A stretch of DNA of 64,000 nucleotides, from assembly GCA_036867785.1 (NCBI GenBank), contig CP145409.1, positions 124,001 to 188,000 of the forward strand. The letters run 5' to 3'. Below, piece after piece: positions 42,285 to 53,069 of the stretch. This DNA comes from Plasmodiophora brassicae. Its lineage: Eukaryota; Endomyxa: Phytomyxea; Phytomyxea; Plasmodiophorida. Numbering within the stretch: position 1 is the stretch's first letter; each line of letters starts with the position of its first letter. The notes below the pieces were generated by a model. The model made no database searches. It worked only from the letters and a program-made list of their open reading frames with translations, and was not told the DNA's origin. The translations under genes and the position numbers were made by a program.

Positions 42285-43043
42285 GATTGTCAATGCAGAC
42301 CGATGATCCAAATGATAAACCGTTAGACATCGTGTTGAACGCCTCAAAGTACATCCCGCAACAGCATTTCTGCATGCTCCCGGCTGTGCCTGTCTCCTGA
42401 TATCGTCTACGAGGGAAACCCGGCATCTGGTTTCACTCTGTCTGCGATGTCCTCAACGACTTCGTGAGACTCATTACACTAAGTGTACGGTTAGACAGTT
42501 CGCCAAACAGCTGTCTAAAACGGTCTACATATATATGCGGCAGCATTGCCGGTATCGTTTGGGTGGATTTGCCTTAGTCAAGGACGCCTGGCTAAATCCA
42601 CAAGTAGAGCACGGCCTCCGCCCACAGTCAGACACGTCCACCGCCTCTGCGGACAATACACCAACTTGCTATTGTGTGTGCCTTCATTGCCCTGCAGGAA
42701 ATCCAAATTTCACAGCAGCGAATAACCTGCAGAAGAACACGCCCCGATTAATACAGTCGTTTTCAATAGACCCGTCAGCGCCTGCCCTAGTTGATATAGC
42801 AACTACAGGCGGAGCCGGTAATTATAAATAGGCTCCGGGGACCAGAGGGCAGAAGTTGTCCGGTGTGCTGGCCAACATTGCCAATTTGCAACCGTTCGGC
42901 ATGATCGCATGCGGCATGCATTTCTATTTGTGGGTGGGAGGTAAATACTGCGTACGCCGTGGCGGCCCACCCGCCAAGGACCGGAAATATATCCGGCTAA
43001 TTTGGGACCCAGTTTTCGCGTTGTGGTCGGTCGGATGCACCGA
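42285..43043. other. Spacer between the two tiny membrane protein genes
   Basis: Contains the 3' flank of copy 1, part of which (ATGATCCAAATGATAAA, about 42303-42319) recurs after copy 2 and shows that the duplication included flank. There is also a TATATATATG run near 42528, a TATAAATA box at 42823-42830, and an AAATATATCC stretch near 42986 about 55 nt before the copy 2 ATG. A 98-codon plus frame (42535-42831) has no recognisable content. Confidence 0.5.
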
Positions 43044-43400
43044 ATGGCGTCAACGTCGGTGCTACTGCTGGTGTCCCTGGCGATGTTGGCGATTGCTAGC
43101 TGGTAGGCCGAGCGCAACTCCTTGCTCCATTGTGCTTGAGTCCCAACTCTTACCTGCTGTCTGTAGCACCGCTGATGCGGCCGACGTGGCTTCTTTGAAA
43201 TGGACAGGCAAGATTCGCTTCGAGGAATACAAAGTAGGTTGGGAGCGGGGTTGGCGTACGAAGTGCTCATTAATAATATGTGCCAGCGATTCGAGCCGCA
43301 CATGTGGATCATGATTGGCGTACCTGTCGCGATCATCACCGCCATGCTCACGATGTTCTGCCGGTTCCGTTGCTGCTGCCGCCTCAAGAAGTCCAGATGA
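43044..43400 (+). CDS. Tiny type I membrane protein, copy 2
   Basis: Three exons (43044-43102, 43167-43233, 43287-43400), 79 aa. Signal peptide MASTSVLLLVSLAMLAIAS, ectodomain DAADVASLKWTGKIRFEEYK, then RFEPHMWIMIGVPVAIITAM, which is identical to copy 1 except for two residues, and a basic Cys tail (CRFRCCCRLKKSR). The splice phases (2, 0) are those of copy 1. The juxtamembrane and membrane parts are the most conserved, pointing to function at or in the membrane rather than in the lumen. An ATG 9 nt upstream (43035) is an alternative start. Confidence 0.8.
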
Positions 43401-43503
43401 AGTATGCAGTGTACTTCAGATGATCCCAAATGATAAAGCGTTGGCCGCCGGTTCGGCATTTCAGCGCCCGGCTGCGTTCGTCCAGTGCAAACGTCGGTCG
43501 CGT

Positions 43504-45270
43504 TTATTGTTCCATAGCGATGAACCTGGCAAACTTCTTCGAGTGCTTGAAACGGTTGAATGAATCGTTTTCCATTAACTTGAAGATTTCTGTGCAGTCG
43601 GCCAGTGTTAGACATGGACGGCGCGTCCTACGTATCACTCTGCGTTACCTCGTTGCAATTCTCGCAGCGCTGCTACTTTGCTCGAATCGACACCGTCATC
43701 TTCGAAGATGTCAATGTCCTCTCCCGGCACCACTGATATCTTCTGTGGCGTCCGGCGGCTCCTATCAAGGAATCCTGCCAGGCGTACCTGCGCCAGGGAT
43801 CCAGTCAGCAATTAGACTCGCGTCATTCCCGCTTGCATTGATTTCACTTTGGTACTGTGCGCGATGTTAACCTGTTAACGACGTCTAATTAGGGTCATGG
43901 TCCTAACAGGTCGCTCATGCGGATTGTACCTCGTTCGGGCTTCCCGGGGCAATGTACAGGTCGTAGATGTCCTTGAACTTCTGATCGAATTCGTCCATGG
44001 TGACCACACGTTTCTGGCAGTCTTTGATGACCGCCGTGACGGCGCTCCAGCAAAGCAGGTTCTCAACCTGGTTCATAGGGCAACCTGATCACGAGAGCGT
44101 TTATGGCCTGACGGGCTACCGGGGGCCTACAGAGAATTCGGTTCGCAGGAACTCCTTGAAGCGCTCGTACCCGATTGGATGCGTCAGGACGGCCTTCAGC
44201 GGCGCTTCAACGGCCAGACGAGGCTGCGTCGCTGTGCTCGTCGTCGTCGTGACAGATGTCAGTTTGTCGTCCAGTGCCGTCGCACTCTCAGTATCCTGCA
44301 TCTGATGGTATTTGTAAGTCAGGTACGTCGGGTACACTGCCTGTGGCGTCAGCATGATGACTAGGGTACTCGACTTGCGAGCATACACGTGCTGATGGCA
44401 TTCCAGGACATGCCCGCGAAGAGAATGACAAACTGGAAGTACTTGTACGGGTTCACCACGGCACTGAACGAAGTAAAGGCGAGGTCTGGGGCGACGAGCA
44501 GGAACCCGACGATCAGCATGACGAGCAGGGCCTTGAACTCGGCCATGACCTTGAAGGCGTCTCGTGTTGCGCGTAACGAGTAGGCCAGGTAGGCGATAGT
44601 CGAGATCCAGACGGCCAGGTAGATCGGATCGCGAATGTTACTCGGCTCGTAGCAGTTGATCGGCATCAGCATCGACATGCGTATCGTCGTCAGGACGACA
44701 GTGGTCAGCGCGATCCCGACCCAGATGGTCCGCGACGAGTACATCCAGGAATGCCTCAGGATGTAGTGGTCAAATTGCCCCTAGGAGGGCCGACCTGTTA
44801 ATCCCAAGTCGTCGTCCCAGCAACGCGTACACATACCGCCACTCTCGCCGACGTCGCCATGCTCAGAGCCAGCAGTTTCCATAAACGCCCAATCAGGGCG
44901 GGCATCGAAATGATCCATGGAATCGCTAAACGGCCATGTCAGGGCTGATGCCAGTGCGTATCAGCGATTTCCTGCCCATACTAATCATATTGTTGGTGAA
45001 GCAGTCCAGCGTGACCAGCGTGCTGACGACGTTGCCCTGGACGAACCCGAAGAACGACAAGTCGGTGACGGTCTACATGGGCATGGGTCAGCGAGGCGCG
45101 TCAGAGCGCTTGCAGGTCGGTTAGGCACGGACGAGAAGAATCGCATCGCGGAACTTGAGCGGTTGCAGGTTACGTCGTCGAATCACCATGATGATGGAAA
45201 TAAGTTCCTGCACCGCGTACAGGCCCATGAAGACCTTGACGGCAGTTGCTGCCGCCTCATCGGTCGCCAT
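43504..45270 (-). CDS. 7TM-RGS receptor, copy 1
   Basis: Multi-exon gene on the minus strand. Spliced segments give seven spans (AVKVFMGLYAVQELISIIMV; ILLTVTDLSFFGFVQGNVVS across an intron; IISMPALIGRLWKLLALSMA; TIWVGIALTTVVLTTIRM; IYLAVWISTIAYLAYSL; FKALLVMLIVGFLLVAPDL; YFQFVILFAGMSWNAIS). A C-terminal RGS domain follows: LTHPIGYERFKEFLRTEFS, VENLLCWSAVTAVIKDCQKR, FDQKFKDIYDLYIAPGSPNE, AALRELQREIFKLMENDSFN, then RFKHSKKF. RGS domains speed GTP hydrolysis by G-alpha; the receptor-RGS fusion is known from plant RGS1 and some fungi and protists. One roughly 190-nt interval near 43.75-43.95 kb is longer than the usual introns and may hide a small exon. Confidence 0.82.
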
Positions 45271-45589
45271 CAGCGCGTATTGCCTCCAGCCGACTGCCGA
45301 GGTCGCACAGTACACCCATCCAGCATATCGGTCCGGTACGGCCATCGATCCGAGGAGCGATCATTAATCGCGTGGATGCACCGCTTGGGTACCCTATGAG
45401 CTGGTCACCGTCCAACCTGTAGGCGGTGATCCAATTCCGGACCATCGGGTCATCGGATCGCAAACGTTTCCTGGCCCATTGCGATTCTCCAGCATCAACA
45501 GTGCCACGCGTATCGTGGCAGGCACGCCTGGGGTTCGAAACGATGCCAGTCCACATGGCACGTAACGAGTGCTTGCAGGTTTCATCGGG

Positions 45590-45665
45590 CCAATGACCTT
45601 TGCGATGGAGAGCGAGCTCATGTACGGTGTACGCCCCCATGAAGACCTGAGCAGCGCGTCGACGC
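45590..45665 (-). pseudogene. Fragment of a third 7TM-RGS first exon
   Basis: Minus-strand peptide VFMGAYTVHELALHRKG aligns with VFMGLYAVQELISIIMV of copy 1 and VLMGLYACQELVSVTMA of copy 2, but is not followed by the rest of the receptor. It lies between the two intact genes, as expected for a truncated tandem copy. The surrounding 45.27-45.86 kb has no other recognisable gene. Confidence 0.5.
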
Positions 45666-45867
45666 CGTCGTAACGGGGCTCATTTGGACTGGCCCAAGTC
45701 TCTCGCAAAATCGAAGCACACTGAAGCACACGTCCAGAACGTACAATCGGCGATCGATCACCACGGAAACAGTTTTACTACATCACAGATGTGACCTGAC
45801 CAGCAACGAGTCGGTCTCGCGTTGCTGTGGCTTGTGCCTCTGTCATCCCGCAGCAGTGATGCCGCGT

Positions 45868-47646
45868 TTACTGTTGCTCTGCGATGAGCTTGGCAAACTC
45901 CTTCGACTGCTTGAATCGAGCGAACGAATCGCTCTCCATTAGTTTGAAGACCTCTGGACAGTGCGGGTCGACGTCAGTCCAGGGTGCGCCCAGCTGTTGT
46001 ACACGCGTACCTCGCTGGAGCTCGCGAAGCGCTGATACTCGTCCATGGTACCCATCGTCGACAGCGACAACGACCGTTTGTAATGGTAGGACAGACGCCG
46101 CCAGCGATGCTCGGGCCCGCCCACCAGCGTACTTCCTTAGCCGTCCCTATAATGTGTGCCGATTCAGCAATCCAGTCACGTCCTGAACAGTCTTTGCTTC
46201 GGCTCACTCTGGCAGCATGCGAGATATTGACCTGTCGTCAATGTGTCGTTAAGATGACGGCCTCTGAAGTTGAACCTGTGGACGGTGGTACCTCGTTTGG
46301 GCATCCCGTTGCGATGTACATCTTGTAGAAGTCATTGAACGTCTTGTTGAACTCCTCCGGAGGGATCGCGGCCCGTTGCTCGCAATCTTTGATGATCGAT
46401 GTAACCGACGACCAGCAGAGCAGGTTCTCAACCTGTCGCGCGCGTGTCGTTCACGAATCCGATTCGGCCCGACTGAAGGACCCGACGTACAGAGAATTCC
46501 GTCGTCAGATAGTCCTTGAACAGCTCGTATCCGACGGGATGCTTCAGGGCGTCAGCCAGTCGCGAGTCAATCGTCAAACGAGGCACCCCCGCCTGATCCA
46601 TCATCGCACACTGCAGTGGCGAATCGAGCGCAGTGTTCGTATCAACGTGATGCGTCTGCTTGAACTTGTAGGTCAGGTAGGTCGGGTACACTGCACGCAT
46701 GGGTCCATAGGCAATCACGACGCGGTCGGCATCTCCGCGCGCGCGCGCTTACCAACGCTAATCGCATTCCAGGACATGCCGACGACGAGGAACACCAGCT
46801 GGAAGTAGTAGTACGGGTTGACCAGGCGGCCGACGGAGGCAATGGCCATGTCGGGAACAACGAGCACGAACCCGACGCCGACCATGACGAATAGCGCTTT
46901 GAACTCCGTCATGGCGTGGAACGCATCCGTCGTCGAACGCAGCGAACGGGCTAGGAACGCGACAGTCAAGACCCAGATGGCCCCGAAGACGGGATCCCGG
47001 ATATTGGTCGGTTCGTCGCAATGCACCGACAGCAGCATGCCCACGCGTATCGCGGACATGGTGACGCTTGCCAGCACGATGCCGGCCCAGATGGCGCCGG
47101 ACGAGTAGGCCCACGTATTCCTCAGCAGGAAATGGTCAAACTTCCCCTGTACGGGAGCAGACCCATTAGACACGTGGTCCGGAACGCGCAAGACGGCGGT
47201 TCCGACGGCAACTCGCGCCGACGTCACCATGCTCAACGCCAGCAGCCTCCATAGCCGTCCCACCAGGGCCGGCATCGCGACCAGGAACGGGATCGCTAGA
47301 ACCCCCCAACGTAAGCACCGAACCTGGCCATTGCGGATGTCGCCTTACTGGACAAGGTCAAGGTCAGGCAATCGGTTTGCAGCATCACGCTGAGGACGTT
47401 GCCCTGAACGAAGCCGAAGAACGACAGATCGGTAACAGTCTACACCAGGGACAACCCTTGGATTAGCCAGCCACCTCCAGGAAGTAATCGTTGTAGATAG
47501 ACAAGAAGGATGGCGTCACGGAACTTCAGCGGTTGAAGGTTCCGACGTCGAATCGCCATCGTGACGGATACGAGCTCCTGGCAAGCGTAGAGGCCCATGA
47601 GCACCTGTGCGACCCGCGCAGCTGTCGCTGTCGCATCGCCTGCCAT
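45868..47646 (-). CDS. 7TM-RGS receptor, copy 2
   Basis: Paralogue of the gene at 43.5-45.3 kb with the same order of exons. MAGDATATAARVAQVLMGLY begins span 1. TVTDLSFFGFVQGNVLSVML, MPALVGRLWRLLALSMVTSA, AIWAGIVLASVTMSAIRVGM, VFGAIWVLTVAFLARSL, FKALFVMVGVGFVLVVPDM and YFQLVFLVVGMSWNAIS follow. The RGS part reads LKHPVGYELFKDYLTTEFS, ENLLCWSSVTSIIKDCEQR, FNKTFNDFYKMYIATGCPNE and ALRELQREVFKLMESDSFAR with FKQSKEFAKLIAEQQ at the end. The final exon junction (QR|E) falls at the same codon as in copy 1. A shortened cytosolic helix links the last span to RGS. Confidence 0.82.
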
Positions 47647-47841
47647 CGGGGGATATCCACGCGAGGCCCAAGACGCATGCGCAGGTCGATCGTCGCGTTC
47701 GGGTACGGCCGGCGCGACCCCATCGAATCAGGTTTCAGTGAAGCGTTCCCAGATAAACCGTGCGACGCAACGATTGTCGGGTAGGCAGAACGTCATCCGC
47801 GCTGAACGCATGCAGATAATATATACATTGCAGAGACGCGA

Positions 47842-48554
47842 TCACATGGATCGACGACTGTGCCGCTGTCGGGGCCCTGCCTGAGCGCCGGCGCCGTGTC
47901 TGCGTTTCTGTTTGTCAACGGTCTTCGATGGACCCGCGGCAGGCGCGGCCTTCACCGGCGCTCGCTTCTGTCGGCACGTTGGGCAATACCATTTGCCCTT
48001 CGGCGCCGACTTCAACCCGACGCACTCGTAATGGAACCATTCAATCTCGCAGGTCTCCTCATCGCATGCGATCATCTACATAGGGACCAGTCAGCCGGGT
48101 GACACCAATCAAATGGGCATTCGATTGTTACGTCGCCGAATTGCACCCTCCTGCACGTACAGTAGACTGGTTCGCTTGGGTAGGTTTCGACCTGATCGGT
48201 GGCGCCTTGGACGGCACCGCGTCTGACGGCGGCAATGCCTCGGAGCGTGAAGAGTTTCGCGCGCGCGTCTGCCTCCAGCGATTTCAAATTGCTGTCGATC
48301 TCGCGTATGCACCGTTCAATGGCCTCGTAGCTGTCGTCGGCTAGCGTGATCTTCTTCGTCGACATCTCGAGGATCTGCTGTCGGGTTGCGCTATCCCAGA
48401 TGGGCGATTTTTCGGCCAGCGCGTCGCACTGCCGATCCATGTCGCCGATCTCCGCCAGCGCCGCCCGCATCGCCCGCGCCGACTGCTCCATGCCGTCCAG
48501 TGCGATCGACTCGGGCGCCTCGATCGCCACCGGCGACTCGTCCTTCACTGCCAT
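47842..48554 (-). CDS. ING-family PHD finger protein
   Basis: Two exons (48554-48132, 48075-47842) separated by a 56-nt intron, 218 aa. The helical N-terminal part ([50 protein letters not shown] in two stretches) matches the ING dimerisation region. The C-terminal PHD finger is complete: [42 protein letters not shown], with the acidic EETC..EWFH surface that reads trimethylated H3K4. ING proteins are subunits of histone acetyltransferase or deacetylase complexes. The short Lys/Arg-rich tail after the finger could bind phosphoinositide or DNA. The intron splits the PHD finger. Confidence 0.93.
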
Positions 48555-48845
48555 GCTGGGCCGTCGCCCATGCAATGGGACGGTCCGGTCCCACGGCCCG
48601 TCGGACTTCCCGCCAACCGCAGGAGCCAGGCGACACCCTCCGCCGCACACCACTGGACAACGGTTATTAAGCGAAGAACCAACATGTATCTACCCCACTG
48701 CCTGCTGAGGGCGACGGGTTGTCCTGCAACCTGCCGCGTCAAGGCGTGTTCCGGAGTTCCAGACAATGACTGCAGGAACCTGCGCGTGGCGTGGCCCTGG
48801 GCGCTTGGCGTATGTGGGATTTGCGCGCACGACGTGTTTTCGACG

Positions 48846-49095
48846 ATGGCCAAGTGGGAGAAGTACCTGATGGTCGCCATGGGGGTGACGACGTTCGCCG
48901 GACTGGCCGGGCTGCTCTACATGCGTCGCGATCCTCAGTTCGTCGCCGAGGTATGTACGGGTGGGCGTCCTGGACGGACGTCGCGTCTGGCTGACCTTGG
49001 GCCAGGCGCGCGTGTATCGCTCGACGATCATGCCGTCGACGCTGCACAGACGCGTGGAAACGGCGACGAACCCAGAGGGGCACCCGAAACTGTAA
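48846..49095 (+). CDS. 64-aa single-span membrane protein
   Basis: Two exons (48846-48950, 49006-49095) joined by a 55-nt GTATGT..CAG intron. The product starts MAKWEKYLMVAMGVTTFAGL, with a membrane span to about residue 26, then RRDPQFVAEARVYRSTIMPS and a polar basic C-terminus ending NPEGHPKL. The lack of a signal peptide, one span near the N-terminus and a basic matrix-side-like tail resemble small respiratory-chain or assembly-factor subunits of mitochondria, but no family could be fixed. It is convergent with the uracil phosphoribosyltransferase gene. A longer upstream reading of the same frame has no comparable content. Confidence 0.55.
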
Positions 49096-49151
49096 ACGTC
49101 ATGCGATGTTGTATTATTACACGCCTCTGTCCCACCGGTAGGATCGACGGC

Positions 49152-49955
49152 TCAGCTGGAATTGAAGTACAGGTCTCCAAAGTCCCCGATCCCGGGACAA
49201 ATGTACTGTGCACAGCTGGATTGTTAGACCAAGAACACGCAGGGCACACGCGGCGCCCGCACGATCTATACCTTATGTTCGTTTAGGCCATCGTCGATCA
49301 TGGAGACGACAACGCGGACGGACGGGTGCCGATTCCTGACGCGGACGATGCCGTCCGGAGCCGCGATCATGCTGACCAGGATGATACCCTCGGGGCGCAC
49401 GCCCCGTTCGACAAGGCAGTCGACGGCGCGGCATGCGCTGCCACCGGTCGCCAGCATCGGATCGCACAGCAAGACGGTCGTTGCCGGCCCGGTGCGAACC
49501 GGCAGCTTGCAATACGACAGGACCGGCGCGCACCCGTTCTCGTCGTCGCGCTGGATCAGGATCTTCCCGATCGGTAGCGACGGCCACAGGACGCGCCGCA
49601 GCGCCGCCTCCATGGCGCTGCCGGCACGTAGGATCGACACGCCGATCAGGTCGTCGCGTCGCGCCAGATCGCGCCCGACGAACGGCGCGCCCGTCCGCGT
49701 CACGACCGTGCGCTCGGCGTACGCGAGGTCGGCGACCGCGAATTCGACCAGCGACTGCGCCAGGCGATCGCTGAGGCGCACGAACTCATCCGGCGGCGTC
49801 GTCGGATCCCGCAGCCGGGTGTGCAACGCCCGCAACGGGTCGGACGGGGCCTGCACGCGAACGCGCGCATCGTCCCTGAGCGATTCCATGGCCGTCCGAA
49901 TCGCAAAACCCAGCACCGACAAGGGCCGCGTCTCCTCCTTTATCACGTTAGGCAT
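49152..49955 (-). CDS. Uracil phosphoribosyltransferase
   Basis: Pyrimidine salvage: uracil + PRPP to UMP. Two exons (49955-49272, 49205-49152) give 245 aa. Motifs: LHTRLRDPTTPPDEFVRLSD (the TxxRD region of UPRT N-termini), GVSILRAGSAMEAALRRVLW, the PRPP loop VLLCDPMLATGGSA, and after the 66-nt intron the uracil-binding end YICPGIGDFGDLYF. A complete C-terminus is obtained only if the intron is removed, since the unspliced frame stops right after HKV. The protein fits the canonical active UPRT rather than the inactive UCK-fused form. Confidence 0.95.
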
Positions 49956-49975
49956 TGCGCGTCGTCCGCGTTCGT

Positions 49976-51050
49976 TCAGGCCCGCGCGGATCGCCGGCGG
50001 CGCGGGACGTCTTCGGGAGGGTTGTCGTCCTCGGCGTCTTCCTCGTCGTCGAGTTCGCTGTCCGTCGGTTTCAGTTCGGCGCCCATCAGCGACGCCAGGA
50101 ACTCGCGGATCTGCCGTTTCGAGGTGACCTGCAGGCCACGAGGCCCGACCTGGTACTCGAAGGCGACGCCGGCCTCCTCGTCCTTGTCCAGGACGACGTC
50201 CGACTTCTTTCGCCGGTGCAGGTATTGCTGCTTGACGAACGCCTGCAGCTGGGCAGTGACCGACCCGAACGCCTCGTGGCGTACGGACGCCCCGAGGCCG
50301 ACCTTGCCCAGGTAGGCCAGCAGCGACGCCTCGTCGATGGCGCCGTTCTTCAGATACAGGATGCTGTAGATGAACAGCAACAGGCCTCGCTGCGCGACGA
50401 ACCTACCAAGGGCATGGTCAGCCCCACGATTCCAAGGTACCCCCACCGTTATAGGCAAAGACGTACCCCTCGTCCTTGGCGTTGATATGCGCGATCCACG
50501 CCGGGTTGTCGATGGCGTTCTTAAGAACGTAGGCCTTCGGGCGGCTGCCGACGACTTTGTCCCTGGCGTCGGCGTTGGCGCGATGGCGGATCCCGCGGCT
50601 GTCGATGACGTCGGTGACGACCAGGTCGTATCCGAAGACCTTGTTGAGGCGTTCGCCGGCGATCTTCACGATTTGCGGCGCCTTGTACGGCCCGTTGTAC
50701 GCCTTCAGGACGGCCTTCGACAGGTCCGACGACCGGCACGGGCCGTGGTCGATGTTCCGGAACAGGACGTACCGCATGACGTCGCCGACAACGCCGTCGA
50801 GCAGCGACACGCCGCTGCCGTTCGCCTCGTTCCGGCGCTGTGGGCTCGCGCCCCGCTCCTCCCGGTCGTCGTCGTCGTCGTCCGCCGCGGATTCCTCGTC
50901 GTCGCTCGAGACCTGCGATCGTGGCCGGCCGGCGTTCCTGGCCACCCGCTGGCGACGACGCGGCCGCTCGATCACGTCATCGTCGTCGTTGCCGCCGTCC
51001 TCCTCACGGTCGACACGGCGCCGCAACCGCCCGCGCCCACCCGCCGCCAT
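49976..51050 (-). CDS. NSE3: NSE3/MAGE-domain protein, SMC5/6 complex
   Basis: Two exons (51050-50467, 50402-49976), 336 aa. A basic, Asp-rich N-terminus leads to a MAGE homology domain. It contains VVGDVMRYVLFRNIDHGPCRS, DLSKAVLKAYNGPYKAPQIV, LNKVFGYDLVVTDV and YVLKN. After the 64-nt intron, AQRGLLLFIYSILYLKNGAI and DEASLLAYLGKVGLG give the winged-helix B half. The C-terminal half includes VKQQYLHRRK..FEYQVGPR and RQIREFLASLMG. Single MAGE proteins outside mammals are NSE3, which with NSE1 and NSE4 forms the ubiquitin-ligase subcomplex of SMC5/6 in DNA repair. The start is the first ATG; the N-terminal acidic run comes from GTC/GAC triplet repeats in the DNA. Confidence 0.82.
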
Positions 51051-51154
51051 AAATAATCGGCGACGGCGATCGTCGTTGAATGAGTCGTTCGACCCGGCGG
51101 TCGTCTGCAACGCCCACCTGGCACGTGAGCGTTCCTATTGTTTACTGGCAAACG

Positions 51155-52621
51155 TCAGGATGCGTCGTCGTGATCGAAGAGCATGTAGACGGAGGCGGCC
51201 TGCTTGGTGAAGATGCCGACGGCAGTGGCGCCGATCACCAGGGGCAGGGACACCGTGTAGAGCATGTTCCGCTTCGACGACAGCAACCAGCGCCGGCCGT
51301 GCGACAGGCAGTCGACCATCTGCCAGTACTTGGCGTCGTTCTGCAGGACGGCCGACAGCCAGGCCATGGCGTTGAGCGTCGCCATCTGGACGAGGACGGT
51401 GAGCAGGGAGAAGCCGACCAGCTGGTGGTAGTGCTGGGCGTCGGACGCCCGGAACGGGAAGAACCGGCTGTTCGGCGAGTACGTCGCCAGCGTGATCATG
51501 GTGATGAACATGAGCGTGCCGTTCAGCTGCGCCCATTGTCGCATGAACAGGTGCGTTCTGGCGTTGTCCATCCAGTCGTCACCGATGCTGTGCAACCGCG
51601 AGATGGCCACGTCGGACGGGACGATCATGCCGGACAAGGACGACCGTAGGCGCTGTAGTACGCTCCAGTTCGAGTGGGGCGACGACGCCGGGTGCACGGC
51701 CGACATGACCCAGACCTGGAACGGGACCAGCATCCACAGCGACGACGCCACCGTCGACAGCGCTTCGACGATAGCTATCATAGCAAACGTGACCATGCTG
51801 TCGATATGCGGGAACGCCAGCTGGAGCCAGCATTCACTGGCGCATTCGATGGCGAACGCGATCAGCGGTTTAATGCTGCGACCCCTGCGCAGCGACATGC
51901 GCTCGCTCACATACCAGGGCACACAGAGGCGCTGGGCGAGGGTGACCGTGCCGAGGACAACACCAGCCAGGGCCTGAAGAAACGTGTCGTCCCTGGGGAT
52001 CTGGACGAACGCTGTCAAGAAGAACAACGTGATGGAGCAGGAAGTGTTCACAACGGACGAGGCCCGGCTGAATGCCCGGCCGTTCGCCTCCGGGTCGTCG
52101 TTGTATGGGTTGACCGCCTTGGCGTACGCCTTTGACTGAAGAACGTTGACCACGCTGGCCATGATTGGGCCGGCAGAGAACATGAGGAACGGGACCGGGT
52201 TGCGGTCAAAGAAGTACGGGACGGTGTTAACGAGGATATAGAATAGCCAGCAGGCGATTCCACGACGTAAGTCACGGAAGAGGAACGCGTCGACGTCGTG
52301 GAACAGGTTGACGTTGCTGAGAGGCCGGATAACGAATATAGGCAGGGACAGACAGATGTATATGACGACCCAGGGCACTTGACTGGAATCCATGGACGGC
52401 GCCGGATCCTGCATTTCGATGAACCACACGGGGACGAAGATGGCCACAGACGGCGCCGCGAGAAGCAGCAGCAGACATGCTGTCGGCAACCAGCCGACGA
52501 AACGGGATCGTGTAGGCGACGTGGGACCTTTAAGATGCACCGGCAAGTCAAGCTCGGGCGTGATGGGCGCTGGTGCGATCCGCATCGCCGACTGAGCGCG
52601 TCGGATGAGGAGGAAATCCAC
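51155..52621 (-). CDS. Multi-pass membrane protein, unknown
   Basis: Intronless, up to 488 aa (ATG at 52621; a second ATG at 52585 is equally plausible). About ten hydrophobic spans: ACLLLLLAAPSVAIFVPVWF, WVVIYICLSLPIFVI, ACWLFYILVNTVPYFF, FLMFSAGPIMASVVNVL, SCSITLFFLTAFVQI, ALAGVVLGTVTLAQRL, MVTFAMIAIVEALSTVASSL, TLMFITMITLATYS, LVGFSLLTVLVQMATLNAMA and YTVSLPLVIGATAVGIF. Loops carry scattered charges, and there is no transporter or channel signature I recognise. No signal peptide. The C-terminus is acidic and short. It is the longest intronless gene of the 47-55 kb block. Confidence 0.65.
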   Translation of the reverse strand: MDFLLIRRAQSAMRIAPAPITPELDLPVHLKGPTSPTRSRFVGWLPTACLLLLLAAPSVAIFVPVWFIEMQDPAPSMDSSQVPWVVIYICLSLPIFVIRPLSNVNLFHDVDAFLFRDLRRGIACWLFYILVNTVPYFFDRNPVPFLMFSAGPIMASVVNVLQSKAYAKAVNPYNDDPEANGRAFSRASSVVNTSCSITLFFLTAFVQIPRDDTFLQALAGVVLGTVTLAQRLCVPWYVSERMSLRRGRSIKPLIAFAIECASECWLQLAFPHIDSMVTFAMIAIVEALSTVASSLWMLVPFQVWVMSAVHPASSPHSNWSVLQRLRSSLSGMIVPSDVAISRLHSIGDDWMDNARTHLFMRQWAQLNGTLMFITMITLATYSPNSRFFPFRASDAQHYHQLVGFSLLTVLVQMATLNAMAWLSAVLQNDAKYWQMVDCLSHGRRWLLSSKRNMLYTVSLPLVIGATAVGIFTKQAASVYMLFDHDDAS

Positions 52622-53069
52622 GCGACCGCTGCAGGTACCTCAACGTGATCGGTTAAGGGAGGCACATGTTAACCTCGTGACCCAGCGCACGACTGTCGAT
52701 GACAAACCAGCTGGACTTGAACGTTTTTCCTCAGGCACCGACCGTCGCTAGCACTGAATTGGCGACGTTACCGATTCCCTACCGTACCGCCATGACGAGG
52801 AACCACAGCACAATGCCATTACATCGCATTTCATTCTTTGGCTGGGGGAGCCCTGATATCCACGCTACTGTTCAACGTGCACCGACCGAACAGAACACGT
52901 GCAGCGGGCCGGCCCAACATGGCGCCTGCACCTGGTGCCGGCCTACGTCTCCCTGGCGATGTGGGCATGCTGTAGGTAGGTTGCTGGCCAGGATCGTGCC
53001 GCAGTCGAACAGCCGCCGCTCTCGATCGTCACATTGTGCACATGACGGACGTGGGTGAACCGAACGACG
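52622..53069. other. Intergenic stretch, no gene supported
   Basis: Only short frames are present. One plus-strand patch near 52935-52975 (reading VPAYVSLAMW before a GTAGG) faintly resembles the signal-peptide exon of the tiny membrane proteins at 41.9 and 43.0 kb, but the rest of that gene is missing. Confidence 0.4.
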
